A stretch of DNA of 34,537 bases, from contig JAAYCR010000086.1 of assembly GCA_012729675.1 (NCBI GenBank), positions 1-34,537 on the forward strand. The letters run 5' to 3'. How positions within the stretch are numbered: position 1 is the stretch's first letter; every line of letters begins with the position of its first letter. The stretch is from Phycisphaerae bacterium. GTDB lineage: Bacteria; Planctomycetota; Phycisphaerae; Sedimentisphaerales; Anaerohalosphaeraceae. Below are positions 1 through 7,386 of this stretch, piece after piece. The notes beneath the pieces are model-generated. The model was not told the origin of the DNA. It worked only from the letters and a program-made list of their open reading frames with translations, and ran no database searches. The position numbers were made by a program, and so were the translations under genes.

Positions 1-545
1 ACGTAGAGAAACCCTCCAACGTCGAGGAGTTGGCTTTGTCCTTGATTTCAGACCCAAATGATTATTTCTTTTTGGGATTTGGCTCACGTGTTCATGGGGA
101 AAAGCATTCAGAGACAATATTGCATCTTGAAGAAGTTGTTAGGCGGTGTCCTGAAACAGTCTTAGCTAAATGGTGCGAAGCTCGTTTAGGACTTGAATAT
201 TTTAAGGACTTTGAAAAGAAACACAGAAGTATAATGAGATTCAGGTCGGCAAAAACACAAGGCCAAATACAAGAACCCCTTTTTGATAAAGCACACTTGT
301 ACTTAACAAAGGGGGCTGCTTTGCCGGATGATTTTCCTATTCGAGAAGAGGTCTTGCTTCAACTCGGTGTTGCGGAGTTTATCAATAACGATTTAATCAA
401 AGCAAATTCCATCTTAGATGAACTTGCGACAAAATATCCGAATAGCGAATATGGCAAACAAGCGGTAAAGGCAAAGGCAGAACTTCAGGAAATACAACAC
501 CGTGAATCGGTGCAGCCAAAAGATCCCAATCATGCAGAAGATTAA
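1..545 (+). CDS. TPR-like protein, N-terminus cut by window edge
   Basis: The reading frame is open from the first bases of the window (a valine codon at 3-5 is in frame) to the stop at 543-545, so this is the C-terminal part of a longer gene. About 180 residues are visible. They are rich in paired helices. The stretch ending in LATKYPNSEYGKQAVKAKAEL looks like a tetratricopeptide-type helical hairpin (a 'YPNSEYG' turn between helices), as in tol-pal-type or outer-membrane-assembly TPR proteins. No catalytic motif is visible. The DNA is AT-richer than the housekeeping genes further right, which may mean an accessory or recently acquired region. A TTG at 30 could serve as a start, but the open frame upstream makes a truncated longer protein more likely. 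Function unknown. Confidence 0.6.
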   Translation, partial: VEKPSNVEELALSLISDPNDYFFLGFGSRVHGEKHSETILHLEEVVRRCPETVLAKWCEARLGLEYFKDFEKKHRSIMRFRSAKTQGQIQEPLFDKAHLYLTKGAALPDDFPIREEVLLQLGVAEFINNDLIKANSILDELATKYPNSEYGKQAVKAKAELQEIQHRESVQPKDPNHAED

Positions 546-582
546 AATCGGGATTCGTTTTATGTTCTGCCGGTAATGTTCA

Positions 583-879
583 TTGACAAGTGAAGATTGG
601 TTTTGCATTCCCGTTTTGGCCTTGATGGACTCCGATCAAGTGGCGGGGTATGCCATCATCAAGGAGACGGAGAAGTCCTTAGGGAAGCTGAACCAGCTCT
701 GGGAGTGGGATCATGACCTTAGCCCACTTGATGAAAATAATAATGGTCTTATTGAATCATATGGTCCCACACAATTTACCGAGTGGGGCAGATTGTATTT
801 AGGAGTGCGTTATAATGAAAAAGATAGTAGTATCGTTATTTGTCTTACTCGTTCTGGGCGGTCTTGTTTTGCTTTATAA
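583..879 (+). pseudogene. doubtful small ORF, possible gene remnant
   Basis: An open frame of 98 codons with only a TTG at 583 or an ATG at 625 as starts and no convincing ribosome site before either. Its first 80 or so residues read like real protein (an acidic, aromatic stretch containing WEWDHDLSPLDENNNG and FTEWGRLYLG). Its last 20 codons are just another frame of the signal segment of the gene starting at 815. I do not recognise the family. It may be the tail of a decayed gene whose own stop has been lost, or a chance ORF. Confidence 0.25.
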
Positions 880-1447
880 AGCTCGTGCGACAAGCATTGT
901 GGAAATTGCCCTGGACAAAAAGCAGGTGCTGACCAATTCGCAGCTCTTTGACGCGCCGGGCATACCGGAGTACATCGTCAAAAGATTTGACGGCAAGCAG
1001 GCCTTTCTTATGGAACAACTGGATAATACGCTGGATAACGTTCAAGACCTTCTGACGGAAATACGAACGGCTTTCGTCGAAAGGAAAGTAAAGGGAGCTT
1101 ACAACGCATATGCTGGGGGAACGAATGCGACGTTAAAAACGCCGACAGCAGAAATCCGTCTTACATGGATTTCTAACGATGGCACTTATAGACAGTGTAC
1201 AAAAATTACATATTCTGATGGAAAGGAACTTAAAAAAGAAGAAATGGTTTTTTATAGTGACAATAAAACTTTAAAATACTATGAAGAATCAGGACGACTT
1301 CTTTATTTCAAAGAAGATGGTAACCTTGAATGGTTCAGTCTATTAATTGATGATAAAAAATACGAGATAGGATGGAATGCTGCGGGGGAAATAGAACTCT
1401 ATACGATTGACGACATACGGCCGCAAAAGCCTTCGGACAAAATTTAA
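815..1447 (+). CDS. membrane-anchored or secreted protein of unknown function
   Basis: 210 residues. Residues about 4-21 (KIVVSLFVLLVLGGLVLL) form a single N-terminal hydrophobic segment, so the protein is either anchored in the inner membrane or exported; there is no lipobox cysteine. The C-terminal half alternates short beta-type strands around GK/DG turns (YSDGKELKKEE, YYEESGRLLYF, FKEDGNLEWF). This resembles the MORN/YwqK type of antitoxin-like repeat, but no family can be assigned. The start is supported by AGGAG at 801-805, nine bases before the ATG. Codon use is AT-rich in the second half. It is followed by a convergent gene on the other strand about 95 bases away, with no obvious terminator hairpin between. 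Confidence 0.6.
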   Translation: MKKIVVSLFVLLVLGGLVLLYKARATSIVEIALDKKQVLTNSQLFDAPGIPEYIVKRFDGKQAFLMEQLDNTLDNVQDLLTEIRTAFVERKVKGAYNAYAGGTNATLKTPTAEIRLTWISNDGTYRQCTKITYSDGKELKKEEMVFYSDNKTLKYYEESGRLLYFKEDGNLEWFSLLIDDKKYEIGWNAAGEIELYTIDDIRPQKPSDKI

Positions 1448-1541
1448 TTACAATCTCTTGCGTGGACATAAGATTACATCGTTTCCACCAGAGAAAAATA
1501 AGGCTTAGACACGAACGGCAGTGCCATTCTTCTCACACACA

Positions 1542-2549
1542 TTATTTGCTGTCCCCTGCGTGGCGGTGCGACTCGGTCAGGTGGACGACCAGGCCCGGCA
1601 GGGATGCGGCCACCCATGTGAGCCGCTGGCACAGCGCCAAGGCGGCGGCGGCTTCGGGGGTTGCGCCGCCATAGCGGACAAAGAAAAAGACCAGGCCGCC
1701 TTCGAGGATGCCCAGCCCGGCGATGCTGACGGGAATCGAGCCGACCACCCAGACCAGCGGGAAAAAGACGAAATAATAGCCCAGCGGGGCGACGATGTTC
1801 AAACTGCGCCCGATCAGCCAATAGGCCGTCAGTACCATGCTTTGTAAAAATATCGTCAGCGCCAACGCCCAGAACAGGACGAACGGGTGGCGATAATACA
1901 CGCCGACGACTTGGCGAAATTGAGACAGAAGCTGGACGAGATGTCGGAGCACACGATGTGCGATGGATTTGAGCGCCTTATGGAACAACAGTATCACCCC
2001 AATACCGATGAAAATGGCCAGGATAAGGTGCGGGACGGAAATGGTCTCAATGATGCTTGCCGCGTTACCTATTCGTCGAATTGCCAGTAGATGTGTTCCG
2101 CGCATAAACAGCAGGATCGCCGTAAACGCGATGAACAGTGTCGCAATCATTCCTATAATGCGATCCACCAGCACCCCCAGCGCCGCCTGCATTTTTCGGC
2201 TGCTGTAGCGTGAGACGTACCAAGCTCGCACCAAATCGCCACCGACGGAACTGGGCAGGAAATTGCTGAAAAAAAGGCCCAGAAAATTGAGTTTTATCGC
2301 CAGCCGCAGCGAGACGGCAATCTGCTGCGCCCGCAAAAACAGCCACCACCGAAACCCCAACAGGCACTGGCTGGCCGTAAATGCCATTATCCCGACAAGA
2401 AGCGTCCATAGTTCGAGTTCGGCAAAGGTTTCTTTAAGCTCAGCCCATTTCAGGTCTTTGGCAATCAGCCAGCAAGCGGCCGCCGCGATCCCGACACGTA
2501 CGGGAAGCGACCATATTTTCCATCCGGCTTTGGTATTGTCTTGTGTCAC
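1542..2549 (-). CDS. flippase-like membrane protein (LPG_synthase_TM / UPF0104 type)
   Basis: 335 residues with about eight to nine hydrophobic segments spread over the whole length. The pattern fits the lysylphosphatidylglycerol synthase transmembrane family (PF03706): an early FRWWLFLRAQ segment, then the family's best-kept region FLPSSVGGDLVRAWYVSR near residues 95-115 with VDRIIG shortly after, and a late PVSIAGLGILEGGLVFFF segment. Members move or modify lipids or glycolipids, and many are uncharacterised. There is no soluble synthetase domain, so true lysyl transfer is not expected. It is divergent from hisI, with about 117 bases between the two start codons holding the likely promoters. 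The specific substrate cannot be told from sequence. Confidence 0.8.
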   Translation of the reverse strand: MTQDNTKAGWKIWSLPVRVGIAAAACWLIAKDLKWAELKETFAELELWTLLVGIMAFTASQCLLGFRWWLFLRAQQIAVSLRLAIKLNFLGLFFSNFLPSSVGGDLVRAWYVSRYSSRKMQAALGVLVDRIIGMIATLFIAFTAILLFMRGTHLLAIRRIGNAASIIETISVPHLILAIFIGIGVILLFHKALKSIAHRVLRHLVQLLSQFRQVVGVYYRHPFVLFWALALTIFLQSMVLTAYWLIGRSLNIVAPLGYYFVFFPLVWVVGSIPVSIAGLGILEGGLVFFFVRYGGATPEAAAALALCQRLTWVAASLPGLVVHLTESHRHAGDSK

Positions 2550-2622
2550 GCCGACCTTTTCCCAATTAAGTCTTGTTTTTCAAGAGCATAGCCGGTAAAA
2601 AGTATTCCTTCAAGACAGAGAT

Positions 2623-2650
2623 TTGGAATTTTCATTAAAATCGATAATTT
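2623..2650 (+). promoter_or_regulatory. candidate sigma-70 promoter of hisI-mla run
   Basis: TTGGAA at 2623-2628 and TAATTT at 2645-2650, 16 bases apart, sit just upstream of the AGGAG (2654-2658) and GTG start of hisI. This is a pattern match only. Confidence 0.35.
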
Positions 2651-2666
2651 TACAGGAGTATTTCGC

Positions 2667-3083
2667 GTGGCAGCCAATCAGCACATTGAAGAAGGCTTGG
2701 AATTTGTACCGAAATTTGACGCCAACGGCCTGATTACGGCCATCTCGCAGGACGCCGAGACCGGTCAGGTCCTGATGGTTGCCTATATGAATGATGAGGC
2801 GCTGCGGCTCACGCAGGAAACGGGCAACGCCGTATTTTACAGCCGATCGCGAAAGAAACTGTGGAAAAAGGGCGAAGAATCCGGGCACGTCCAGAAGGTG
2901 CGGCAAATCCTTGTCGATTGCGACCAGGACTGTTTGATTCTTAAAGTGACGGTCGATCAGGGGCAGTGCCATGTCGGCTACCAGTCCTGTTTTTATCGCG
3001 GCATCAAGCCGGGTACGACTCAAGACCTTGAGCTGATCGCCGAGAAGGTCTATGACCCCCAAGAAGCCTACAAGAAAAAGTGA
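2667..3083 (+). CDS. hisI: phosphoribosyl-AMP cyclohydrolase
   Basis: 138 residues, cytoplasmic. It opens the adenine ring of phosphoribosyl-AMP in the third step of histidine synthesis. The family's metal centre is intact: DCDQD at residues 84-88 gives the magnesium aspartates and the first zinc cysteine (C85), followed by C101 and C108 in QCHVGYQSC. The substrate loop [18 protein letters not shown] is also typical. This is a stand-alone HisI without the HisE domain. The GTG start at 2667 is chosen because AGGAG lies eight bases upstream. The 3' end overlaps the next gene (lipid transporter permease) by 32 bases if that gene begins at 3052. No other his gene is in the window. Confidence 0.95.
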   Translation: MAANQHIEEGLEFVPKFDANGLITAISQDAETGQVLMVAYMNDEALRLTQETGNAVFYSRSRKKLWKKGEESGHVQKVRQILVDCDQDCLILKVTVDQGQCHVGYQSCFYRGIKPGTTQDLELIAEKVYDPQEAYKKK

Positions 3084-4209
3084 CGCCAGGTCTTTGGCCG
3101 TTGCGTCGATGAAAATCGCGCGCCAGCCGGATGGCATCTGTATCCGATTTATCGGTCGGCTGGACCACCGTACGTCGGGGCGGTGTTGGCGAAAAACGCT
3201 GCGTCTGCTGGACCGTCAAATGCGGCCGATTCGCATCGACGCATCCGCCCTCGAATCCGCCGACGGCAGCGGCATTGCGCTGTTGGCCTACTTCAAAGAA
3301 TTTGGCCGGGCCAACAATGTTCCTGTGGAGATTGAGCATTTGGCGGCCCCGCTTGCGGCGCTGCTGGAGCGGTATCTCGAAGAGCCGGACGTCGAGGCGG
3401 TCGTTCCGCCGCCGGCGCTGAGCGTTGTCGAACGCATCGGCAAGCTTACTGTCGAACTGGTCGGCGACGTTTGCGGACAAATCACCTTTTTGGGTCGGCT
3501 GGTGCTGGCCGGGATGAAGACTATTTTTCAGCCGCAGCGGTTTCGCGTGGGTGACTTTTTGCGTTTTTGCGAATTGGCGGGCGCGAATGCGATGGGGCTT
3601 ATTTTAATGCTGGGGTTTTTGTTCGGGCTGATTATGGCCTTCAGCTCGGCGATGCCGCTGCGGCAGTTCGGCGTTGAAATCTATGTTGCCGATCTGGTCG
3701 CCCTTGCGTTGGTGCGGGTGCTGGGGCCGTTCATCACGGCGGTGATCGTGGCCGGGCGGACGGGGTCGGCTTTCGCCGCTGAGATCGGCACGATGAAGAT
3801 CAATAACGAGCTGGACGCGCTGGCTGTGATGAATCTCGACCCGGCGGTATTTCTCGTGCTGCCGCGCGTCGGCGCGACGCTGCTGATGACCCCGCTGCTG
3901 GCGGTGGCCGTGAATTTCGCCGGGCTGGTCGGCTCCGGGCTGGTCATTTTGTCGCTGGGCTATCCGCTCGTGACCTATACAACACATGTGCAGAAGATTT
4001 TGGTCGGAACCGATGTCGCTGTCGGGCTGACCAAGGCACTCGTCTTCGGCGGAATGATCGGGGCGGTTGGTTGCCTGCGCGGGTTGCAGACCCAAAGCGG
4101 CCCCGGCGCCGTCGGCATTGCGACGACCCGCGCCGTTGTTACCGCGATTGTGCTGCTGGTTGTGCTGGAAGGGATTTTCTCGGTGATGCTGTATTATTTG
4201 GAGATTTGA
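3052..4209 (+). CDS. mlaE: Mla-type ABC transporter permease with N-terminal STAS domain
   Basis: 385 residues. Residues about 20-105 form a STAS-like domain ([19 protein letters not shown] carries the typical strand-serine-helix). Residues about 150-385 are the MlaE/YrbE permease with five to six hydrophobic segments and the family hallmarks [16 protein letters not shown] and NELDALAVM. With the ATPase, MCE protein and lipoprotein genes that follow, it forms a transporter moving phospholipid between inner and outer membranes. STAS fused directly to the permease is known in many bacteria; in E. coli the STAS protein MlaB is separate. The ATG at 3052 has GAGAAGG close upstream. An alternative ATG at 3109 would remove the overlap with hisI and still keep the STAS domain. 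Confidence 0.9.
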   Translation: MTPKKPTRKSDARSLAVASMKIARQPDGICIRFIGRLDHRTSGRCWRKTLRLLDRQMRPIRIDASALESADGSGIALLAYFKEFGRANNVPVEIEHLAAPLAALLERYLEEPDVEAVVPPPALSVVERIGKLTVELVGDVCGQITFLGRLVLAGMKTIFQPQRFRVGDFLRFCELAGANAMGLILMLGFLFGLIMAFSSAMPLRQFGVEIYVADLVALALVRVLGPFITAVIVAGRTGSAFAAEIGTMKINNELDALAVMNLDPAVFLVLPRVGATLLMTPLLAVAVNFAGLVGSGLVILSLGYPLVTYTTHVQKILVGTDVAVGLTKALVFGGMIGAVGCLRGLQTQSGPGAVGIATTRAVVTAIVLLVVLEGIFSVMLYYLEI

Positions 4210-4249
4210 GGTTAGATGATAGAGGGTAGAGGTTAGAGGTTAGAGGATG
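4208..4249 (+). repeat. heptanucleotide array, GAGGTTA type, six units
   Basis: Six units in strict 7-base phase: GAGGTTA, GATGATA, GAGGGTA, GAGGTTA, GAGGTTA, GAGGATG. The first unit begins inside the TGA stop codon of the permease gene. The array runs directly into a palindrome. Confidence 0.75.
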
Positions 4250-4303
4250 ATGGGCTAAAGCCCATCCTACGATAGATGATGATGGGCTAAAGCTCGTCTT
4301 GCG
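4249..4303 (+). repeat. pair of REP-like palindromes
   Basis: First copy: GATGGGC (4249-4255), TAAA loop, GCCCATC (4260-4266), then CTACG. Second copy: GATGGGC (4281-4287), TAAA, GCTCGTC (4292-4298), then TTGCG; its right arm is partly degraded. Both lie in the spacer between the permease and ATPase genes. Confidence 0.7.
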
Positions 4304-4311
4304 AGAGTTAA

Positions 4312-5061
4312 ATGACGGATACGATTATACAGGCTGAAAAACTGACGATGGGATTTGACGGCACGTCGATCCTTGAGGATGTGTCGTTTTCAGTCAATGC
4401 CGGCGAGATTTTTATCATTCTCGGCGGGTCCGGCTGCGGCAAGAGTACGCTGCTGCGGCATCTGATCGGCCTTCAGGAGCCGATGAGCGGCAAAATCGTT
4501 ATCGACGGACGGGAACTGACTGGCGCTGACGCGGCGCAGCGCGAGGCGATTTTGGCGCATATCGGCGTGGCCTTTCAGGGCGGGGCGCTGTTTGGCTCGA
4601 TGACCGTTCTGGAAAATGTCGCGCTGGCACTGGAAGAATTCACAACCCTGCCCACGCCCGCCGTCCACTGGATCGCCCGCGCCAAACTTCGCCTGGTCGG
4701 TCTGGGCGGCTACGACGACCATCTGCCCAGTCAGTTGTCCGGCGGCCAGCAAAAACGCGCCGCGCTGGCTCGCGCGATGGCGATGGACCCGAAAATCCTC
4801 TTTCTGGATGAACCGTCGGCCGGATTGGATCCTATTACCGCCGCCCAACTGGACGAACTGATTGTTCATTTGTCCGAGATTCTCGGCGTGACCTTTGTCA
4901 TCGTGACGCACGAATTGGCCAGCGTCTTTACCTTGAACGGTCGCGTGGTTATGCTGGATAAGCAGGCCAAGGGCATTATCGCCGAGGGGCGGGCCGACGC
5001 CCTGAAAAATGACCGCTCCAACGAAGCGGCGTGGCGATTTTTTAATAGACGTTTAAAATAG
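4312..5061 (+). CDS. mlaF: Mla-type ABC transporter ATPase
   Basis: 249 residues, the cytoplasmic motor of the lipid transporter. The ATP-binding elements are all present: Walker A GGSGCGKST (38-46), Q-loop Q89, signature LSGGQQKR (142-149), Walker B ILFLDEP (162-168) with the D-loop SAGLDP, and the switch histidine H200. Length and the FQGGALFGSMTV segment fit the MlaF/MkL group rather than an amino-acid importer. It lies 102 bases after the permease gene, the gap being filled with repeats, and 19 bases before the MCE gene. The ATG at 4312 comes right after GCGAGAG, a modest ribosome site. Confidence 0.93.
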   Translation: MTDTIIQAEKLTMGFDGTSILEDVSFSVNAGEIFIILGGSGCGKSTLLRHLIGLQEPMSGKIVIDGRELTGADAAQREAILAHIGVAFQGGALFGSMTVLENVALALEEFTTLPTPAVHWIARAKLRLVGLGGYDDHLPSQLSGGQQKRAALARAMAMDPKILFLDEPSAGLDPITAAQLDELIVHLSEILGVTFVIVTHELASVFTLNGRVVMLDKQAKGIIAEGRADALKNDRSNEAAWRFFNRRLK

Positions 5062-5080
5062 AAGATTGGCAGGATAACCG

Positions 5081-6142
5081 ATGAAACAGAATACAACCTA
5101 TTTTAAAGTGGGCTTGTTCGTGCTGCTGTGTGGGGCCGGGCTTGTGGCGGGGCTGATTTTTTTCGGCGCCGACGTAATCGGTCGCCAGGTAATGTACGTC
5201 GAGACCTATATCGACGAATCGGTGCAGGGCTTGAGCGTCGGCTCGGCGGTGCTGCATCGCGGCGTGAACATCGGCCAGGTCGAACGCATTTCCTTTGTAC
5301 AGGCCGAGTATCCGATGGAGCCGAGCAGCCCCGAATTCGAGCGTTTCGGCCGTTATGTGATGGTGGTCATAGCAATTGACTCGCGCCGCCTTCCCGGACT
5401 GGACAGAGAACCTGCGTTAATCGCCGCCATGCTGCGCAATCAGGTTGCGTTGGGGCTTAGGTTCAAACTCAGTTATCAGGGCATCACGGGCATTACGTTT
5501 ATCGAAGCCGACTATGTCGATCCCGAGCGCCATCCCGAATTGCAGGTTCCCTGGGTTCCCAAACACCATTATATCCCCTCGTCGCCCAGTTTGTTTTCCA
5601 GCTTCACTCAGGCCGTTGAAAGCGTTTTTCTACGGCTTGAAAAAATCAAGTTTGAAGAAATGTCCGAACAGTTCATCAGTGCCCTTGCCGATATCCAGAC
5701 GATGGTGCGCGACGCCGACATCGGCTCGGTCCGCGTCGCGATGGTTGCGGCGATGGAGGACTTCAAAGAGACTAACGACTACCTCCAATCGCTGCTGGCC
5801 GAGATTCAAACGATGGTACAAGACGCCGATATCGGTTCGATTCGCGTCGCGATGGTTGCGGCGATGGAGGACTTTCAAGAGACTAACGACTACCTCCAAT
5901 CGCTGCTGGCCGAGACCGACGCACCGGCACCCGGCAATATCCGCACCGCCATCGCCGATTTCAGCGGCACGCTGGCGCGGATCGACGAACTGCTGAGCCG
6001 CCACGAAACGGATATTGACGCCGTGATGACCAACCTGAAGATTCTGTCGTACAACCTGCGGCAATTGTCGGATAGTGTCAAAGATAACCCGGCGCGGCTG
6101 TTTTTGGCTGCGCCGCCTGAACCCTCGGAGATCGTACAATGA
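5081..6142 (+). CDS. mlaD: MCE-domain lipid-transfer protein with internal tandem repeat
   Basis: 353 residues. An N-terminal membrane anchor (residues about 9-29) is followed by an MCE domain (about 35-135, with SVQGLSVGSAVLHRGVNIGQV as the characteristic strand). Next comes a long helical region. Family members form hexameric rings in the periplasm that pass phospholipid along a central pore; the helices after the MCE domain pack into a needle. Here residues 205-241 and 242-278 are two tandem copies of one 37-residue helical unit (IQTMV...LQSLLAE), almost identical in DNA too, so the needle has recently lengthened. The ATG at 5081 follows AGGATAACCG. The stop overlaps the next start (ATGA). 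Confidence 0.9.
   Translation: MKQNTTYFKVGLFVLLCGAGLVAGLIFFGADVIGRQVMYVETYIDESVQGLSVGSAVLHRGVNIGQVERISFVQAEYPMEPSSPEFERFGRYVMVVIAIDSRRLPGLDREPALIAAMLRNQVALGLRFKLSYQGITGITFIEADYVDPERHPELQVPWVPKHHYIPSSPSLFSSFTQAVESVFLRLEKIKFEEMSEQFISALADIQTMVRDADIGSVRVAMVAAMEDFKETNDYLQSLLAEIQTMVQDADIGSIRVAMVAAMEDFQETNDYLQSLLAETDAPAPGNIRTAIADFSGTLARIDELLSRHETDIDAVMTNLKILSYNLRQLSDSVKDNPARLFLAAPPEPSEIVQ
5693..5914 (+). repeat. 111-bp tandem duplication inside the MCE gene
   Basis: Copies at 5693-5803 and 5804-5914 match at about 100 of 111 bases by eye. Most changes are silent and the last 38 bases are identical. The reading frame is kept, adding 37 residues. Confidence 0.9.
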
Positions 6143-6762
6143 AACCCATTGCTTCGCTCGTTGCCGCTGCACTGGCACTGTTTGCCGGCGGCTGCGGGGT
6201 ACCACTGCAGCCCGCCCCGTCGAAATCCTTCTTTATGCTCAATGTCCCGCCGGACACAGTACCCATCGCTATCGACGGGGTGTCGGACGCCTGCGTCTTT
6301 CTGCGTTCGGTTTCGGTGCGTCCGCAGTTTTCCGGGGCGGCACTGGTCTATCGCACCAGCGAGCTGACCTACGAAAAAGACTATTACAACGAATTTTTGT
6401 CCGCGCCCGATCAGCAGATCGGCGATATTGTCGCCGAATGGCTTCGCTTTGGCGGCGTCCGGGTCTGTGGGGGCAGCTTCGGCGAGGGCACGCAGCGTCT
6501 GATCTTCGAACCCCACCTGGAGGCGCTGTATGCCGATTTCCGCACCCCGTCGGCGCCCGCGGCCTACGCCCGGATGTGGTTTGTTCTGACCCACTACGAT
6601 CCGTCTTGTGGATGCAGCGCGATTGTGCTGGATGAAACGTTCGAAGCCGTCGCTCCGCTGCCGGCCCGCCCCACAACCGAGGCGGTTGTGGGTGCGATGA
6701 GCCAGGCTCTACACGAGGTGCTGACGCAACTGGGGGCCTCCCTGCAAGAGGTGATTCAGTAA
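6139..6762 (+). CDS. ABC-type transport auxiliary lipoprotein
   Basis: 207 residues with a lipoprotein signal: a hydrophobic N-terminus ending in LFAGGC, giving lipidation at C19. The segment ALVYRTSELTYEKDYYNEFLSAPDQQIGD is the signature of the ABC_trans_aux family (PF03886), whose best-known member PqiC sits at the outer membrane end of an MCE system. It overlaps the MCE gene by four bases (ATGA), which argues for translational coupling and one complex. It is probably the outer-membrane partner of the transporter here. The family assignment is good; the exact partner contacts are inferred. Confidence 0.85.
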   Translation: MKPIASLVAAALALFAGGCGVPLQPAPSKSFFMLNVPPDTVPIAIDGVSDACVFLRSVSVRPQFSGAALVYRTSELTYEKDYYNEFLSAPDQQIGDIVAEWLRFGGVRVCGGSFGEGTQRLIFEPHLEALYADFRTPSAPAAYARMWFVLTHYDPSCGCSAIVLDETFEAVAPLPARPTTEAVVGAMSQALHEVLTQLGASLQEVIQ

Positions 6763-6862
6763 AAAGAGGACGAATTTGTCTTTTGTTTGCAAAACGGCAT
6801 GTTTTTTTGTCCTAAATCTGCAAAAAAGTAGAAATGAACCCTCTTTTCGACAGGGAAAAAGC

Positions 6863-6890
6863 TTGAAAAGCACACTCCTTTGGGTATAAT
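6863..6890 (+). promoter_or_regulatory. sigma-70-like promoter of rpsO
   Basis: TTGAAA (6863-6868) and a perfect TATAAT (6885-6890) separated by 16 bases, about 80 bases before the rpsO start. Confidence 0.7.
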
Positions 6891-6922
6891 ACACGGCTTG
6901 TAAAGAATTGAAAAACAGTAGA

Positions 6923-6937
6923 GGGGCACGTGGCCCC
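6923..6937 (+). promoter_or_regulatory. GC hairpin in rpsO leader
   Basis: GGGGC, loop ACGTG, GCCCC in the untranslated leader, about 33 bases before the rpsO start. In many bacteria S15 represses its own mRNA by binding leader structures. Whether this hairpin is such a site is inference. Confidence 0.4.
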
Positions 6938-6970
6938 ACCCTGAATGTCGTGAAAGGACAAGTACGGACA

Positions 6971-7237
6971 ATGATTACGAAAGAGAAAAAAGCAAAAGTG
7001 ATTGAGGATTTCAAGACCAACCCCAGCGATACCGGATCGCCGGAGGTTCAGGTGGCGATCCTCAGCAGCCGGATTAACGAGCTGACCGAACACCTCAAAC
7101 TCCACCAAAAAGACCACTCGTCGCGGCGCGGCCTGCTCAAGATGATCGGGAACCGGTCGTCTTTGCTCAAGTACGTCAAGACCAAGGACCCCAACCGCTA
7201 CCGGCAGATCATCTCGCGTCTGGGTCTCCGTAAGTAG
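6971..7237 (+). CDS. rpsO: 30S ribosomal protein S15
   Basis: 88 residues, the usual length. S15 binds 16S rRNA in the platform of the small subunit. The conserved core is clear: [19 protein letters not shown], the [16 protein letters not shown] helix-turn and the C-terminal [13 protein letters not shown]. The frame can be extended upstream to 6908, but the ATG at 6971 gives the canonical N-terminus (MITKEKK) and has AAAGGA upstream at about 6953. It lies directly before pnp, a gene order kept in very many bacteria, and is preceded by its own strong promoter. Confidence 0.97.
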   Translation: MITKEKKAKVIEDFKTNPSDTGSPEVQVAILSSRINELTEHLKLHQKDHSSRRGLLKMIGNRSSLLKYVKTKDPNRYRQIISRLGLRK

Positions 7238-7386
7238 TTCATCTAGAATACGTCACGAATCCTCGCAACGCAGGGTGTTTGTGTTTTTGTGGGCGATGGC
7301 GACGTTATCGATAGAGTAAAGAAAGCTAAGGCCATCAGTAATGCCCGTTGCTTTTCTTATACAACCTTAAAAAAGAAAGTAAAATT

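Noticed and set aside
1462-1847. Small plus-strand ORFs at the 3' end of the flippase-like gene
   Set aside because: They are antisense to a gene with clear membrane topology and family motifs, and have no ribosome sites.
4208-4303. CRISPR-like array
   Set aside because: The repeats are 7-base tandem units and short palindromes with no spacers of constant length and no cas genes.
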